Positions 54,659 to 63,793 of a stretch of 64,000 nt of DNA are shown here, piece after piece. The notes beneath the pieces were generated by a model. It made no database searches. It saw only the letters and a list, made by a program, of their open reading frames with translations, and was not told where the DNA came from. The stretch's first letter is position 1, and every line of letters begins with the position of its first letter. Source of the stretch: Methanobrevibacter sp. Its GTDB lineage: Archaea > Methanobacteriota > Methanobacteria > Methanobacteriales > Methanobacteriaceae. The translations under genes and the position numbers were made by a program. The stretch is taken from positions 1-64,000 of the forward strand of contig JALFJX010000027.1 in NCBI GenBank assembly GCA_022775905.1, given 5' to 3'.

Positions 54659-55909
54659 TTAATCACCTTTTTTTGCAAATTCTCCTAAGAAATTAACTGG
54701 AACTCCTCTTTTCATACGATCATGATACTCAGCAGTTGCGGAGAACAATGCATCACCTGCTGAATTTAAAGCAGTTTCACATGAATCCTGTACAACACCA
54801 ATGATAAATCCAACTGCAACAGCCTGCATTGAAACATCCGCACTAATTCCAAACAATGAACATGCCATTGGAATGAGCAATAATGAACCTCCAGCAACTC
54901 CTGATGCACCATATGCACCCAATGTTGAGAGAACACATAAAGCAATTGCAATTGGGAAAGGCACATTTATCCCCATAGTATGACAAACAGCAAGAGTCAT
55001 GACTGAAATTGTTACAGCTGCACCTTCCATGTTAATTGTTGCACCTAAAGGAATAGTAACTGAAAAGAAATCCTCATCAAGTCCCAAACGTTCACATAAA
55101 TTCATATTAATTGGAATATTGGCTGCAGAACTTCTTGAGAAAAATGCTGTAATACCACTTTCTTTTAAACATGTTAAAACCAATGGATAAGGATTACGTT
55201 TTAAAATAATTCCAGAAATCAATGGATCAGTTACAAATGCAACCAACGCAATACAGGTTACAAGAAGCAATAATAATTGTCCATATTGAGTGAAAATACC
55301 CAAACCACTTTCACTAACAGATTTAAATACTAATCCCATAACCCCAAAAGGAGCGCATTGAATAATTCCCTGTACAATTTTAGTAATTGCCTTACTGAAA
55401 TCTGATAAAATATCTTTTGTATTTGAACTTGCAACACTTTTAAGAGCTAATCCTAATACAACTGACCAAAACAATATTCCTAAATACTGACCTTGAGCAA
55501 GCAAATCAATCGGATTTACAAATATACTTGAAATCAAAGTATACATCACTTCACCAAGACCTCCAGGTGCTGCTTCAGTACTAGCAGCTGTAAGATGCAT
55601 AGTAACAGGGAACAAATAGCTAACAGTAACCGCAACAAGAGCAGCTAAAAATGTACTAAACAAATAAAGTCCAATAACAGTTTTAAATCTAGGCCCTATA
55701 CCACTTTTTGCATTGGCAATAGCAGATATAACCAAAACAAATACTAAAATAGGAGCAATAGCCTTAAGAGCATTTACAAATAATTCACCAGGAAAAGCAA
55801 TTACTGTCCAATCAGGAACAAAAACTCCCAGAATTGCACCAATAATTGCACCAATAACAATTTTTAAAATAAGACTTGATTCTGTCCATTTCATAATATA
55901 CTTTTTCAT
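54659..55909 (-). CDS. sstT: Serine/threonine:sodium symporter SstT-like (DAACS family)
   Basis: 416 residues with eight helices plus two re-entrant hairpins. Family signatures: FFSRSSAANIPINMNLCERL, TIPLGATINMEGAAVTISV and YGASGVAGGSLLLIPMACSL, as in SstT. It takes up serine or threonine with sodium. The pairing with dtd in one transcript is curious but has no known meaning. ATG with AGGAATTTTT before it. Confidence 0.9.
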   Translation of the reverse strand: MKKYIMKWTESSLILKIVIGAIIGAILGVFVPDWTVIAFPGELFVNALKAIAPILVFVLVISAIANAKSGIGPRFKTVIGLYLFSTFLAALVAVTVSYLFPVTMHLTAASTEAAPGGLGEVMYTLISSIFVNPIDLLAQGQYLGILFWSVVLGLALKSVASSNTKDILSDFSKAITKIVQGIIQCAPFGVMGLVFKSVSESGLGIFTQYGQLLLLLVTCIALVAFVTDPLISGIILKRNPYPLVLTCLKESGITAFFSRSSAANIPINMNLCERLGLDEDFFSVTIPLGATINMEGAAVTISVMTLAVCHTMGINVPFPIAIALCVLSTLGAYGASGVAGGSLLLIPMACSLFGISADVSMQAVAVGFIIGVVQDSCETALNSAGDALFSATAEYHDRMKRGVPVNFLGEFAKKGD

Positions 55910-55998
55910 AAAAATTCCTTCAATAAAAATATAATAAAATAAATATATAGTTTATAATAAAAAAATGTTAAGTATAGTTTACAAAAAAGAAAAAAAGA

Positions 55999-56949
55999 TT
56001 AAATATTTAAAGTTTCATTAACATGCTTTGTAGTTTCACGAATAGTTTCTGCAGCTTTTATGAAACTTTTTTTCTCATAGTCACTCATATGAATTGGAAC
56101 AATCACAGCAATTCCATTTTTAGAAGTAACCGCTGGAACACCTAGAGAAACACCTTCAACACCTTCAACTTCTCCATCCAAATAACAACTTACTGTTAAC
56201 ACCTTATGAGTATCGGTTATTATTGTTGAAATAATGTTTGAAATTGCAAAAGCAGGACCGTATTCAGTTGCTCCTTTTTTGGAAATAATTGTTTTTCCTG
56301 CATTTCTAAGTTGCTGAAGTAATGATATTACATCCATATCAACATATTCAACAAAATATTTCAATGGAATACCACCAATAGTAGTTGAACTTAAAAGAGG
56401 AACCATATTCTCACCATGCTCACCAACAACCCTCGTATGAACTTCAGATCCATTGATATTGACCATTCTTGAAAAATAGTTTTTTAATCTAAGTGAATCC
56501 AAGTGGTTTCCAACACCAATCACTTTCATTTTATTAAATCCTGAAGCTTTAAGAGCAACTGTTGTCATAACGTCCACTGGATTTGTTGCAACCAAAATAA
56601 TTGAATCTGGCGCATATTCTGCAATTTGTCTTGAGTAATAATCTACAATTTTTGCATTAGGAACAGCTAAATCAAGACGACTCATTCCAGGACTACGATG
56701 AATTCCTGCTGTTATAAGCACAACATCAGAACCTTTAATATCATTAAAATCACATGTAGGAGTTAATTTACAATCAATATTTCTTGAAGATAATGCATCA
56801 TACATGTCATAAGTTTCACCTTTTGCCTTGTCAAGACTTTGAGGTCTTGCAACCATAACAATTTCATCAACTGTATCTTCCCTTGCTAAGGTAAATGCAA
56901 CGTTTTTACCTATTGTTCCAGTTGATCCAAAAATACTTACCTTTACCAT
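55999..56949 (-). CDS. mdh: Malate dehydrogenase
   Basis: 316 residues of the lactate/malate dehydrogenase family. Cofactor site FGSTGTIGKNVAFTLA; substrate-binding Arg in GIHRSPGMSRLDL (the Arg-Ser-Pro-Gly-Met-Ser-Arg pattern favours malate); VATNPVDVMT; GVGNHLDSLRLKNYFSR; and catalytic His in VVGEHGENMVP. It converts malate and oxaloacetate, which in these methanogens feeds the incomplete reductive TCA path. Single gene. Confidence 0.9.
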   Translation of the reverse strand: MVKVSIFGSTGTIGKNVAFTLAREDTVDEIVMVARPQSLDKAKGETYDMYDALSSRNIDCKLTPTCDFNDIKGSDVVLITAGIHRSPGMSRLDLAVPNAKIVDYYSRQIAEYAPDSIILVATNPVDVMTTVALKASGFNKMKVIGVGNHLDSLRLKNYFSRMVNINGSEVHTRVVGEHGENMVPLLSSTTIGGIPLKYFVEYVDMDVISLLQQLRNAGKTIISKKGATEYGPAFAISNIISTIITDTHKVLTVSCYLDGEVEGVEGVSLGVPAVTSKNGIAVIVPIHMSDYEKKSFIKAAETIRETTKHVNETLNI

Positions 56950-57310
56950 AAGAATATATTGATTTTTATTATAAAAATAATTTACGAAACTTAAAATTAA
57001 TTAAAATATTTTTATTTTAACAATGAAAAATTAAACACTCTGATTAAAATTAATCAAAATCATACAATTTATATGATTAAAATAAACATGTTAAATAAAT
57101 TTAAAGAAATTTATACCACATATATGAATCTAATAATACTTATATGATTTTAAATTGAATTAGATGAATTGGTCAGAAAGATAAAAATGAAAAGATTTAC
57201 TAATCTGTCTAAAATCATCATAGATTTACTATAAAAGGTAGAAAGAATATAAGATATTTTGTTAAAAATTACAAGACATATATTAAAAACATTAATTACA
57301 TGATGATAAC
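56950..57310. other. Divergent intergenic region
   Basis: 361 bp between mdh and the next gene, AT-rich, no frame or structure recognised. It must hold promoters for both. Confidence 0.4.
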
Positions 57311-57961
57311 ATGAATACCGATGACTTAAAACTAGAAACAAAATGTTATGACGCTAATGAATACGGATACTTATACGGACTAAACAAAAGAATCCCCGAT
57401 GAAGAATTTGAAAAAATAAAACAATACTTCAGAGATTTCAGAAGAATGGATTTCGTAGAAGGAAATGTTCAAGTAACCGGAAGACCAGAAGGATACAGAT
57501 GCCTTGAAAAAGATGTGAGCAAAGTAGAAAAAATTCTTGGAATAACAAATACCCTTGAAAAAAGACAAAACAAAATAAAAGAGGCATTCGCAGATCCAAT
57601 CAAAAAGGCAAATTTGATTGACCAATCATATGAATGGTTAAAAATGCTTTTTGAAAAAGGTGGAACAAGACCAGAACAAGACTTAAGCAGATTGGCTGTT
57701 CATTCAACAAAAATGTACGACCCTAAAGATAGCTTTAAAAATGGTTCAGAAAATGGTGAAGGTGAACTGTTCATATACACACCTCATGGAATGTGGTATA
57801 TCATAAACAATTCGGGCGAATTTTCTGACAAATCATTAAATAATGTTCAAACTACACAAGGAGGTGCTGTAGGCCATAGATTAATGTATGACGATTTAGT
57901 TGACAGATTAATTAGAATCTACACAGAAGAAAATTTATACACTGGTGCAAAATTATATTAA
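57311..57961 (+). CDS. Hypothetical protein, 216 residues
   Basis: A complete soluble protein: MNTDDLKLETKCYDANEYGY at the start, Lys/Glu-rich helices to about residue 120, and a strand-rich C-terminal half (GELFIYTPHGMWYIINNSG, GGAVGHRLMYDDLV). I do not recognise the family. The ATG follows GATGATAAC, and the base composition equals that of its neighbours, so it is a regular chromosomal gene. Confidence 0.7.
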   Translation: MNTDDLKLETKCYDANEYGYLYGLNKRIPDEEFEKIKQYFRDFRRMDFVEGNVQVTGRPEGYRCLEKDVSKVEKILGITNTLEKRQNKIKEAFADPIKKANLIDQSYEWLKMLFEKGGTRPEQDLSRLAVHSTKMYDPKDSFKNGSENGEGELFIYTPHGMWYIINNSGEFSDKSLNNVQTTQGGAVGHRLMYDDLVDRLIRIYTEENLYTGAKLY

Positions 57962-58012
57962 GTTTATTGAACAAATCATTATATTTATTATATTAAATAG
58001 AAGGTTAATTTT

Positions 58013-58810
58013 ATGCAAAAGATTATAAATTCACATTGTCACATTTATCCAGAAAAAATAGCTTCAAGAGCTGTTGTTGGAATTAAAGACTTTTATGATT
58101 TAGATATGTCATTAAACGGAAAGGTCAGCGGTTTAATAGAAGATGGTAATAAAGTTGGTGTTACCCATTATCTAGTTCATTCTGTTGCAACAACTCCAAA
58201 GCAAGTAAAATCAATTAATGAATTTATTGCAGAATCCGTAAATACCAATCCAGAATTATTCACAGGATTTGGAACATTACACCCAGACAGTGAAGATATA
58301 CAAGCTGATTTCGATTATTTAATTGAACTTGGTCTTAAAGGAGTCAAATTACATCCCGATTTCCAATTATTTTCAATGGATGGAGAGAAAGCATTTAAAA
58401 TTGGAGAAATTGTAAACGAAGGAAATGTACCTTTAATGGTCCATTGTGGTGATTTTAGATACAATTATTCAAATCCTGATCAAATTAAACCATTTTTAGA
58501 AAAATTCCCAGATTTAACTGTAATAGGCGCTCATTTTGCAGGTTGGAGTGTATGGGAAGAAGCTACCGAAAAATTAGCTGGAGCACCTAACTTATATGTT
58601 GACTTAAGTTCAAGCTTATATGGATTAAGTCCTGAAAAAGCTGTAGAATTAATTCACGCATATGGTGCAGATAAAGTTTTATGGGGAACAGATTATCCTA
58701 TGTGGGAATCAGTTAGTGAAATGGAATATTTCAACAAACTTGATTTAACCGAAAAGGAAAGATCCCAAATCCTATATGACAATGCTGCAAAATTATTAGG
58801 TTTAATTTAA
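58013..58810 (+). CDS. Amidohydrolase-2 family metal-dependent hydrolase
   Basis: 265 residues with a TIM-barrel amidohydrolase pattern: metal-binding NSHCHIYPEK at the start, GVKLHPDFQLFS, VHCGDFRYN, IGAHFAGWSVWEEA and the metal Asp in LWGTDYPMWE. Related enzymes decarboxylate or hydrolyse small ring compounds. The real substrate is unknown. ATG after GAAGGTTAATTTT. Complete. Confidence 0.87.
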   Translation: MQKIINSHCHIYPEKIASRAVVGIKDFYDLDMSLNGKVSGLIEDGNKVGVTHYLVHSVATTPKQVKSINEFIAESVNTNPELFTGFGTLHPDSEDIQADFDYLIELGLKGVKLHPDFQLFSMDGEKAFKIGEIVNEGNVPLMVHCGDFRYNYSNPDQIKPFLEKFPDLTVIGAHFAGWSVWEEATEKLAGAPNLYVDLSSSLYGLSPEKAVELIHAYGADKVLWGTDYPMWESVSEMEYFNKLDLTEKERSQILYDNAAKLLGLI

Positions 58811-58832
58811 AAAAAAGTTATAAAAAAAGCAT

Positions 58833-59249
58833 TTAATTTTTAAATGCTTCAATTGCTGGTTGAGTTAATAATTCATCAGCAATCATTTTATCTATTTCCT
58901 CTAAAGAAAACCAACCATAATCATCATGTTCCCTGCTTATTTTCACTACATCACTATCGCAGGTAACATTCATAACTAATTGAATTGATTTAATTTCTTC
59001 TTTTGTCTTACATGTAGTGTAATCTTTTCTAACTACTGCATGAAGTTCTTTAATATCAATTTCAAGACCAGTTTCTTCTGCATATTCTCTTTTTAGAGCA
59101 TCATCAAAGAATTCTGATTTTTTAACTTTACCACCAGGAATCTCCCATTTTTCAGCATCATGTGATGAATGAGATCTGATTTTTAAAAGTAGAATTTTAT
59201 CATTGAATTCACAGATTCCTCTTATGGTTAATCCCCATTTAGTACTCAT
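58833..59249 (-). CDS. NUDIX hydrolase
   Basis: 138 residues with the full Nudix box: GGKVKKSEFFDDALKREYAE then ETGLEI, in which the Glu residues bind Mg. The short form with EKWEIPGGKV resembles MutT/8-oxo-dGTP or ADP-ribose type enzymes. Single gene, convergent with the amidohydrolase. Confidence 0.88.
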   Translation of the reverse strand: MSTKWGLTIRGICEFNDKILLLKIRSHSSHDAEKWEIPGGKVKKSEFFDDALKREYAEETGLEIDIKELHAVVRKDYTTCKTKEEIKSIQLVMNVTCDSDVVKISREHDDYGWFSLEEIDKMIADELLTQPAIEAFKN

Positions 59250-59289
59250 AATAGTACCTCCAAAAAATAGTTAAAAGGGAAATATTCCC

Positions 59290-60291
59290 TTATTGTTTCA
59301 TTGCTTTTTCAACAGCTACTGCAACTGCAACAGATGCACCAACCATTGGATTGTTACCCATACCGATTAATCCCATCATTTCTACGTGAGCAGGAACTGA
59401 TGATGAACCAGCAAATTGAGCATCAGAGTGCATACGTCCTAAAGTATCGGTCATACCATAGGAAGCAGGACCTGCTGCCATGTTATCTGGGTGTAAAGTT
59501 CTTCCTGTTCCTCCACCAGATGCAACAGAGAAGTATTTTTTACCTTGCAAGATGCATTCTTTTTTATATGTTCCAGCTACGGGGTGTTGGAAACGTGTTG
59601 GGTTGGTTGAGTTACCAGTGATGGATACATCAACTCCTTCCAAATGCATAATAGCTACACCTTCACGCACATCATCAGCACCATAACATCTAACTTTTGC
59701 TCTTTCACCGTCAGAGTATGCTTTTTCTTTAACTACTTTCACTTCACCTGTAAAATAGTCAAATTCAGTTTCAACATGAGTGAATCCGTTGATTCTTGAA
59801 ATGATTAATGCAGCATCTTTTCCAAGACCATTTAAGATTACTCTTAAAGGTTTTTCACGTACTTCATTTGCAGAATTTGCAATACCTATTGCCCCTTCAG
59901 CTGCAGCGAAACTTTCGTGACCTGCAAGGAATGCGAAACATTCACTTTCATCGCTTAAAAGCATTGATGCTAAGTTACCATGACCTAAACCTACTTGTCT
60001 GTCATCTGCTACACTTCCAGGAATACAAAATGCTTGTAAACCTTCACCAATTGCTTTTGCAGCTTCAGATGCTTTTACACATCCTTGTTTTATAGCAATT
60101 GCAGCACCAAGAGTATATGCCCAGCATGCATTTTCAAAACAGATTGGTTGAACACCTTTTACGATTTCATATGGGTCAAAATCTTTGTCAAGACAGATTT
60201 GTTTTGCTTCTTCAAAGTCTTTGATTCCATATTTTTCTAAAACTGGAGTGATTTGGTCGATTCTTCTTTCATAACTTTCAAATAAACTCAT
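59290..60291 (-). CDS. GGGtGRT protein
   Basis: 333 residues with the defining ASGGGTGRTLHPDNMA motif and the C-terminal VEMMGLIGMGNNPMVGASVA. The family always neighbours a NifU-like iron-sulfur scaffold gene, as here (2 bp gap to the gene upstream), and probably works with it in iron-sulfur cluster handling. Function not proven. ATG at 60291 after GAGGAGTGAATAAT. Confidence 0.92.
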   Translation of the reverse strand: MSLFESYERRIDQITPVLEKYGIKDFEEAKQICLDKDFDPYEIVKGVQPICFENACWAYTLGAAIAIKQGCVKASEAAKAIGEGLQAFCIPGSVADDRQVGLGHGNLASMLLSDESECFAFLAGHESFAAAEGAIGIANSANEVREKPLRVILNGLGKDAALIISRINGFTHVETEFDYFTGEVKVVKEKAYSDGERAKVRCYGADDVREGVAIMHLEGVDVSITGNSTNPTRFQHPVAGTYKKECILQGKKYFSVASGGGTGRTLHPDNMAAGPASYGMTDTLGRMHSDAQFAGSSSVPAHVEMMGLIGMGNNPMVGASVAVAVAVEKAMKQ

Positions 60292-60293
60292 AA

Positions 60294-60986
60294 TTATTCA
60301 CTCCTCGGATCTATTTTTTTAACTGCATCATCAAATCTTCCGTATTGCCCAGTAGCTTTTTCTATTGCTTCTAATGGATCAACACCATCTTTAATGGAAT
60401 CCAACATAACTCCAAGATTGATGTATTTGTAACCGATGATTTCATTATCTTCATCAAGGCCTATTTCAGTGATGTAACCTTCAGTTAATTCCAAGTATCT
60501 TGGACCTTTTTCTTTTGTAGAATAAATTGTTCCGACTTGGCTTCTGTGGCCTTTTCCTAAGTCTTCAAGTCCAGCACCAATTTGAAGACCTCCTTCTGAA
60601 AATGCAGATTGAGTTCTTCCGTAAACAATTTGTAAGAATAATTCACGCATTGCGGTGTTGATAGCATCACAAACAAGATCAGTGTTTAATGCTTCAAGGA
60701 TTGTTTTTCCAACTAATATTTCACCAGCCATAGCTGCTGAGTGAGTCATACCAGAACATCCTAAAGTTTCAACTAATGCTTCTTCAATGATTCCATCTTT
60801 AACATTCAAAGTTAATTTACAACAACCTTGTTGCGGTGCACACCAACCAATACCGTGTGTAAAACCAGAAATATCACTTATTTCTTTTGCTTTAACCCAT
60901 CTACCCTCTTCAGGGATTGGAGCAGGGTCGTGATTTGCACCTTTGCGAACAAGACACATATTTTCAATTTCTGTTGAATATATCAT
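60294..60986 (-). CDS. NifU/IscU-like iron-sulfur scaffold protein
   Basis: 230 residues. The scaffold pattern is visible: WCAPQQGCCKLTLNVKDGI, ETLGCSGMTHSAAMAGEIL with cluster-ligand Cys residues. It should assemble Fe-S clusters together with the GGGtGRT protein encoded 2 bp downstream. ATG after AGAAAAAAGATG-like DNA; start by length. This pair is typical of anaerobes. Confidence 0.87.
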   Translation of the reverse strand: MIYSTEIENMCLVRKGANHDPAPIPEEGRWVKAKEISDISGFTHGIGWCAPQQGCCKLTLNVKDGIIEEALVETLGCSGMTHSAAMAGEILVGKTILEALNTDLVCDAINTAMRELFLQIVYGRTQSAFSEGGLQIGAGLEDLGKGHRSQVGTIYSTKEKGPRYLELTEGYITEIGLDEDNEIIGYKYINLGVMLDSIKDGVDPLEAIEKATGQYGRFDDAVKKIDPRSE

Positions 60987-61106
60987 CTTTTTTCTCCAAT
61001 ATTTTACTAATTTAATATATTTCTTTTTTTATTAATGTATTTTATGAAAAATCAATTAAAATAATTTAAGTATAATAAGAATTAAATTTCTAATTGGTGT
61101 TTATCT

Positions 61107-61403
61107 ATGGATTTCATAGTTGTTTTAGCAAAAATCCAACCTAAAGAAGGTTGCCAAGACAGTATATTAGAACTTTCCGAAGAGTTAATTTTTGAAACTT
61201 TACAGGAAGAAGGAAACATCGATTATCAATTATTAAAATCAAATGAAGATGATTCATTAACTTTTGTTGAAAAATGGGAAAGTCCAGAAGCTCTTAAAAA
61301 ACACATGGCTTCACCACATTTCTTAAACTTCCATGATGAATCTGGCGAATTTGTTGAAAGTAATGATATTCAAGTTCTAAAAGCTAGTGAAGTCAAATTT
61401 TAA
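61107..61403 (+). CDS. Antibiotic-biosynthesis-monooxygenase-like protein (quinol monooxygenase fold)
   Basis: 98 residues, a dimeric alpha/beta barrel: DFIVVLAKIQPKEGCQDSIL, then ELSEELIFETLQEEGNIDYQ, FVEKWESPEALKKHMASPHF. ABM-domain proteins act on quinones or heme. Substrate unknown in this archaeon. ATG at 61107 follows GGTGTTTATCT. Confidence 0.87.
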   Translation: MDFIVVLAKIQPKEGCQDSILELSEELIFETLQEEGNIDYQLLKSNEDDSLTFVEKWESPEALKKHMASPHFLNFHDESGEFVESNDIQVLKASEVKF

Positions 61404-61560
61404 TTAACTTGTAGTAGATTACTAACTTTAAAATCACTGCTTTTTTTATTACTTTTTATTATTTTAAAAAAATAAATAATTAAACTAACTATTTTTATAA
61501 TAACTATAAGAATAATTAATCCTATTTTTAATATATTAAATATGAATTTTCTCATCAAAA

Positions 61561-61788
61561 CTAGTTAACTGTTATACAGTCATTAGGACAAATTGCCATA
61601 CAGACTTTGCAGCTTTTGCAGACTTGAGAGTCACGCACAGTAGCGACATCATCCACCATCACAAAAACATTGTTTGGACATGCAATGCCACATTTTTCAC
61701 AGCCATCACAGCTATCCTCGTTAATGTCAATATGACATTCTTCAACTATCTCTTTCTTATCTCTCTTAAAAAATGAAAATAATCCCAT
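61561..61788 (-). CDS. 2[4Fe-4S] ferredoxin
   Basis: 75 residues with two complete cluster motifs: CDGCEKCGIACP and CKSCKVCMAICP, with a further Cys before NDCITVN. It carries electrons between redox proteins; the basic start (MGLFSFFKRDKKE) is unusual. Short gene with ATG after ATAATC. Close by lies an iron-sulfur flavoprotein, a possible partner. Confidence 0.9.
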   Translation of the reverse strand: MGLFSFFKRDKKEIVEECHIDINEDSCDGCEKCGIACPNNVFVMVDDVATVRDSQVCKSCKVCMAICPNDCITVN

Positions 61789-61847
61789 AAATGATTATCT
61801 ATAAAAATAGTTATTAAAAGTTATCTAAAAAAATAAAAAAAGTTGGT

Positions 61848-62390
61848 TTAGAATTTTAAACCAAGTTCGTAAGCTTCTTTCAATTTGTTTTCTTGTTCTT
61901 CAGCAACGATACCTGCAGGACCAGCACTACCTGCGTCAACATGACCAATTACTTCATATCCCATGAATCCGAATGGAGATGCTTTGGTAAGTTCAATGTA
62001 TGTGTCATATGTGTGTTCAGGTTGGTTTTCAGTAAAGATTAATGCTGCTTTACCAGATAAGCTTTTATCTGGGTTTTGACCAATGCTGTAGAAACGGTCA
62101 ATGATTAATTTACCTTGAGCAGACATTTGTCCGTAGTAGATAGGAGTTGCAAATATTACACCATCAGCTTCAATCATTTCATCCAAAATTTTGTGTCCAT
62201 CATCTGCACGTACACATTCAGGATTTTCAGCACAGTACATACATGCTTTACATGGAGCGATTTCTTGATCTTCTAAATAGTATTTGACAACTTCTCCACC
62301 GTTTTCTTCAATACCTTTAATCATTTCATCCATTAATACATCACAATTTCCGCCTTTACGTGGACTTCCTTGAAGTGCTACAATTTTCAT
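61848..62390 (-). CDS. Iron-sulfur flavoprotein / FMN reductase
   Basis: About 180 residues from the ATG at 62390, which has GGAGG 7 to 8 bases before it. Flavodoxin-like start MKIVALQGSPRKGGNCDVLM, then the Cys cluster PCKACMYCAENPECV that binds a 4Fe-4S cluster in Isf proteins, and FATPIYYGQMSAQGKL. It passes electrons between ferredoxin and flavin-dependent detoxification. The ferredoxin gene lies 60 bp downstream on the same strand. Confidence 0.88.
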   Translation of the reverse strand: MKIVALQGSPRKGGNCDVLMDEMIKGIEENGGEVVKYYLEDQEIAPCKACMYCAENPECVRADDGHKILDEMIEADGVIFATPIYYGQMSAQGKLIIDRFYSIGQNPDKSLSGKAALIFTENQPEHTYDTYIELTKASPFGFMGYEVIGHVDAGSAGPAGIVAEEQENKLKEAYELGLKF

Positions 62391-62521
62391 TATATAATCC
62401 TCCAAAATAATTAATTATCATAAATTTTTACAAAAAAATAGCTAATTAAATAGCTATTGTATAATTATAATCTTTAAAGTATTTAAAACAATAATAATTT
62501 ATTTAAAAAAGTTTCAATAAA

Positions 62522-63238
62522 ATGATACATATGAAATTATCAAAGTCAAAAGTCAACACATATCTAAAATGCCCCCTTGAATTTAAATTTCAATATATTG
62601 ATGAAATTGAAGTTCCTCAAAACAAGTACATGGCTCTTGGAAGCGATGTTCATTTAGTAGCTGAAAAATTCGCTGAAAAATTTGGTGATGACCTAGATGA
62701 TATAAATATCGACAATGAACTCCTAAAAATCGCCCATGATGAAGATATTGGATATGACTTGACTGAACATCTTGATAATTTAGGATCTTTTTTTAAAAGA
62801 ATATTTGTTGAAAACAAATATAAGCTATTTTCACAGGAAGAATACTTAATTGATGAAGACCATCGTTTTTCTGGAATCTGCGACATAATTCTAGAAGATG
62901 AAAATGGAGAACTAATTGTTATTGATTATAAAACTTCAAAATCCAGTTCTTTTTCAAAATATCGCCGTGAACTATGCTATTACAAATTGCTTGTTGAAAA
63001 TGTATATGGAAAAACAGTTTCACAAGTTGGAGTATACTTTACAAAAAATGATAAATTAAGACTGCTCGAAATTTGCGATGAAGAAAACAAGCGCAAATAC
63101 TTAAATGACGATGAAATAAAAGAAGCAGTTGAAACAATGTATAAAGTTAGAAGAGAAATTAATAATGAAAATTTCCCTGCAAAAAGACAATATTTATGCA
63201 GATTCTGCACTTACAGACATATCTGCAAAGGATATTGA
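62522..63238 (+). CDS. PD-(D/E)XK nuclease, RecB/Cas4-like
   Basis: 238 residues. SKSKVNTYLKCPLEFKFQYI carries the N-terminal cluster Cys, ALGSDVHLVAEKF the first conserved His, FSGICDIILED and VIDYKTSKS form the nuclease core (Asp, Glu/Asp-x-Lys) and CRFCTYRHICKGY the C-terminal cluster Cys residues. It is the Cas4/AddB-like Fe-S exonuclease fold. At 44 kb from cas1 it is unlikely to belong to the array. A start at MKLSKSKVN (62531) is likelier than 62522. Confidence 0.85.
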   Translation: MIHMKLSKSKVNTYLKCPLEFKFQYIDEIEVPQNKYMALGSDVHLVAEKFAEKFGDDLDDINIDNELLKIAHDEDIGYDLTEHLDNLGSFFKRIFVENKYKLFSQEEYLIDEDHRFSGICDIILEDENGELIVIDYKTSKSSSFSKYRRELCYYKLLVENVYGKTVSQVGVYFTKNDKLRLLEICDEENKRKYLNDDEIKEAVETMYKVRREINNENFPAKRQYLCRFCTYRHICKGY

Positions 63239-63721
63239 CTACCTGAACATTCTTGGAATGAACCTATTTACATTCTGAGAATAAATCTTATAATCTTCAC
63301 CATACAATTCAATCAACCATTTCTCCTCTGTGTTTTTAATAACTACTGTCAAAACAATCCAGTAAATTACAGGCAAAACAAATAAGTACACATTTTAAGA
63401 GAATAGTATTGCACCAGTTGAAATGTAAAGTGATGGTGCATAAATAGGATGTCTAACCAATGCATAGACTCCAGTTGTTTCAAGTTTATTTTCTCTAATT
63501 TTCCCATATATTCCTGATTTAACAGCTAAAAACCAAAATAGAATTCCATTAATTACAACCAATACACCTAAAATCATCAAAAGAAAATTTAAAGCATCAA
63601 CAGAATATATGGGCATTGCATTATAAAAAGTTAATATGACACCAATCATAGAAATTATGAGAATTGGAGCAATTAAAAACGGCCCAATACCAAAAACGGG
63701 CAAATGATTATTTTCTTTCAT
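63239..63721 (-). pseudogene. Isoprenylcysteine-methyltransferase-like membrane protein with an in-frame stop
   Basis: The N-terminal part (108 residues, LETTGVYALVRHPIYAPSLYIS in it, trimmed to VYALVRHPIYAP) stops at TAA 63395-63397. The same frame continues directly: NVYLFVLPVIYWIVLTVVIK, EEKWLIELYGEDYKIYSQNV, ending FIPRMFR. These are the substrate and SAM-binding parts of ICMT/PEMT-like enzymes. A single changed codon therefore divides an otherwise whole gene. Its stop codon directly abuts the convergent nuclease gene. Confidence 0.7.
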
Positions 63722-63793
63722 ATCTTATAATATATGAAAATTAATATAAAATAGTTTTTAACTAAAAATAAAAAAAGATATGAAGTTAAGAGG

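Noticed and set aside
62522-63238. Cas4-like nuclease as part of the cas1-cas2 system
   Set aside because: It has the Cas4/RecB fold but lies 44 kb away among housekeeping genes; free-standing RecB-like nucleases are common in archaea.
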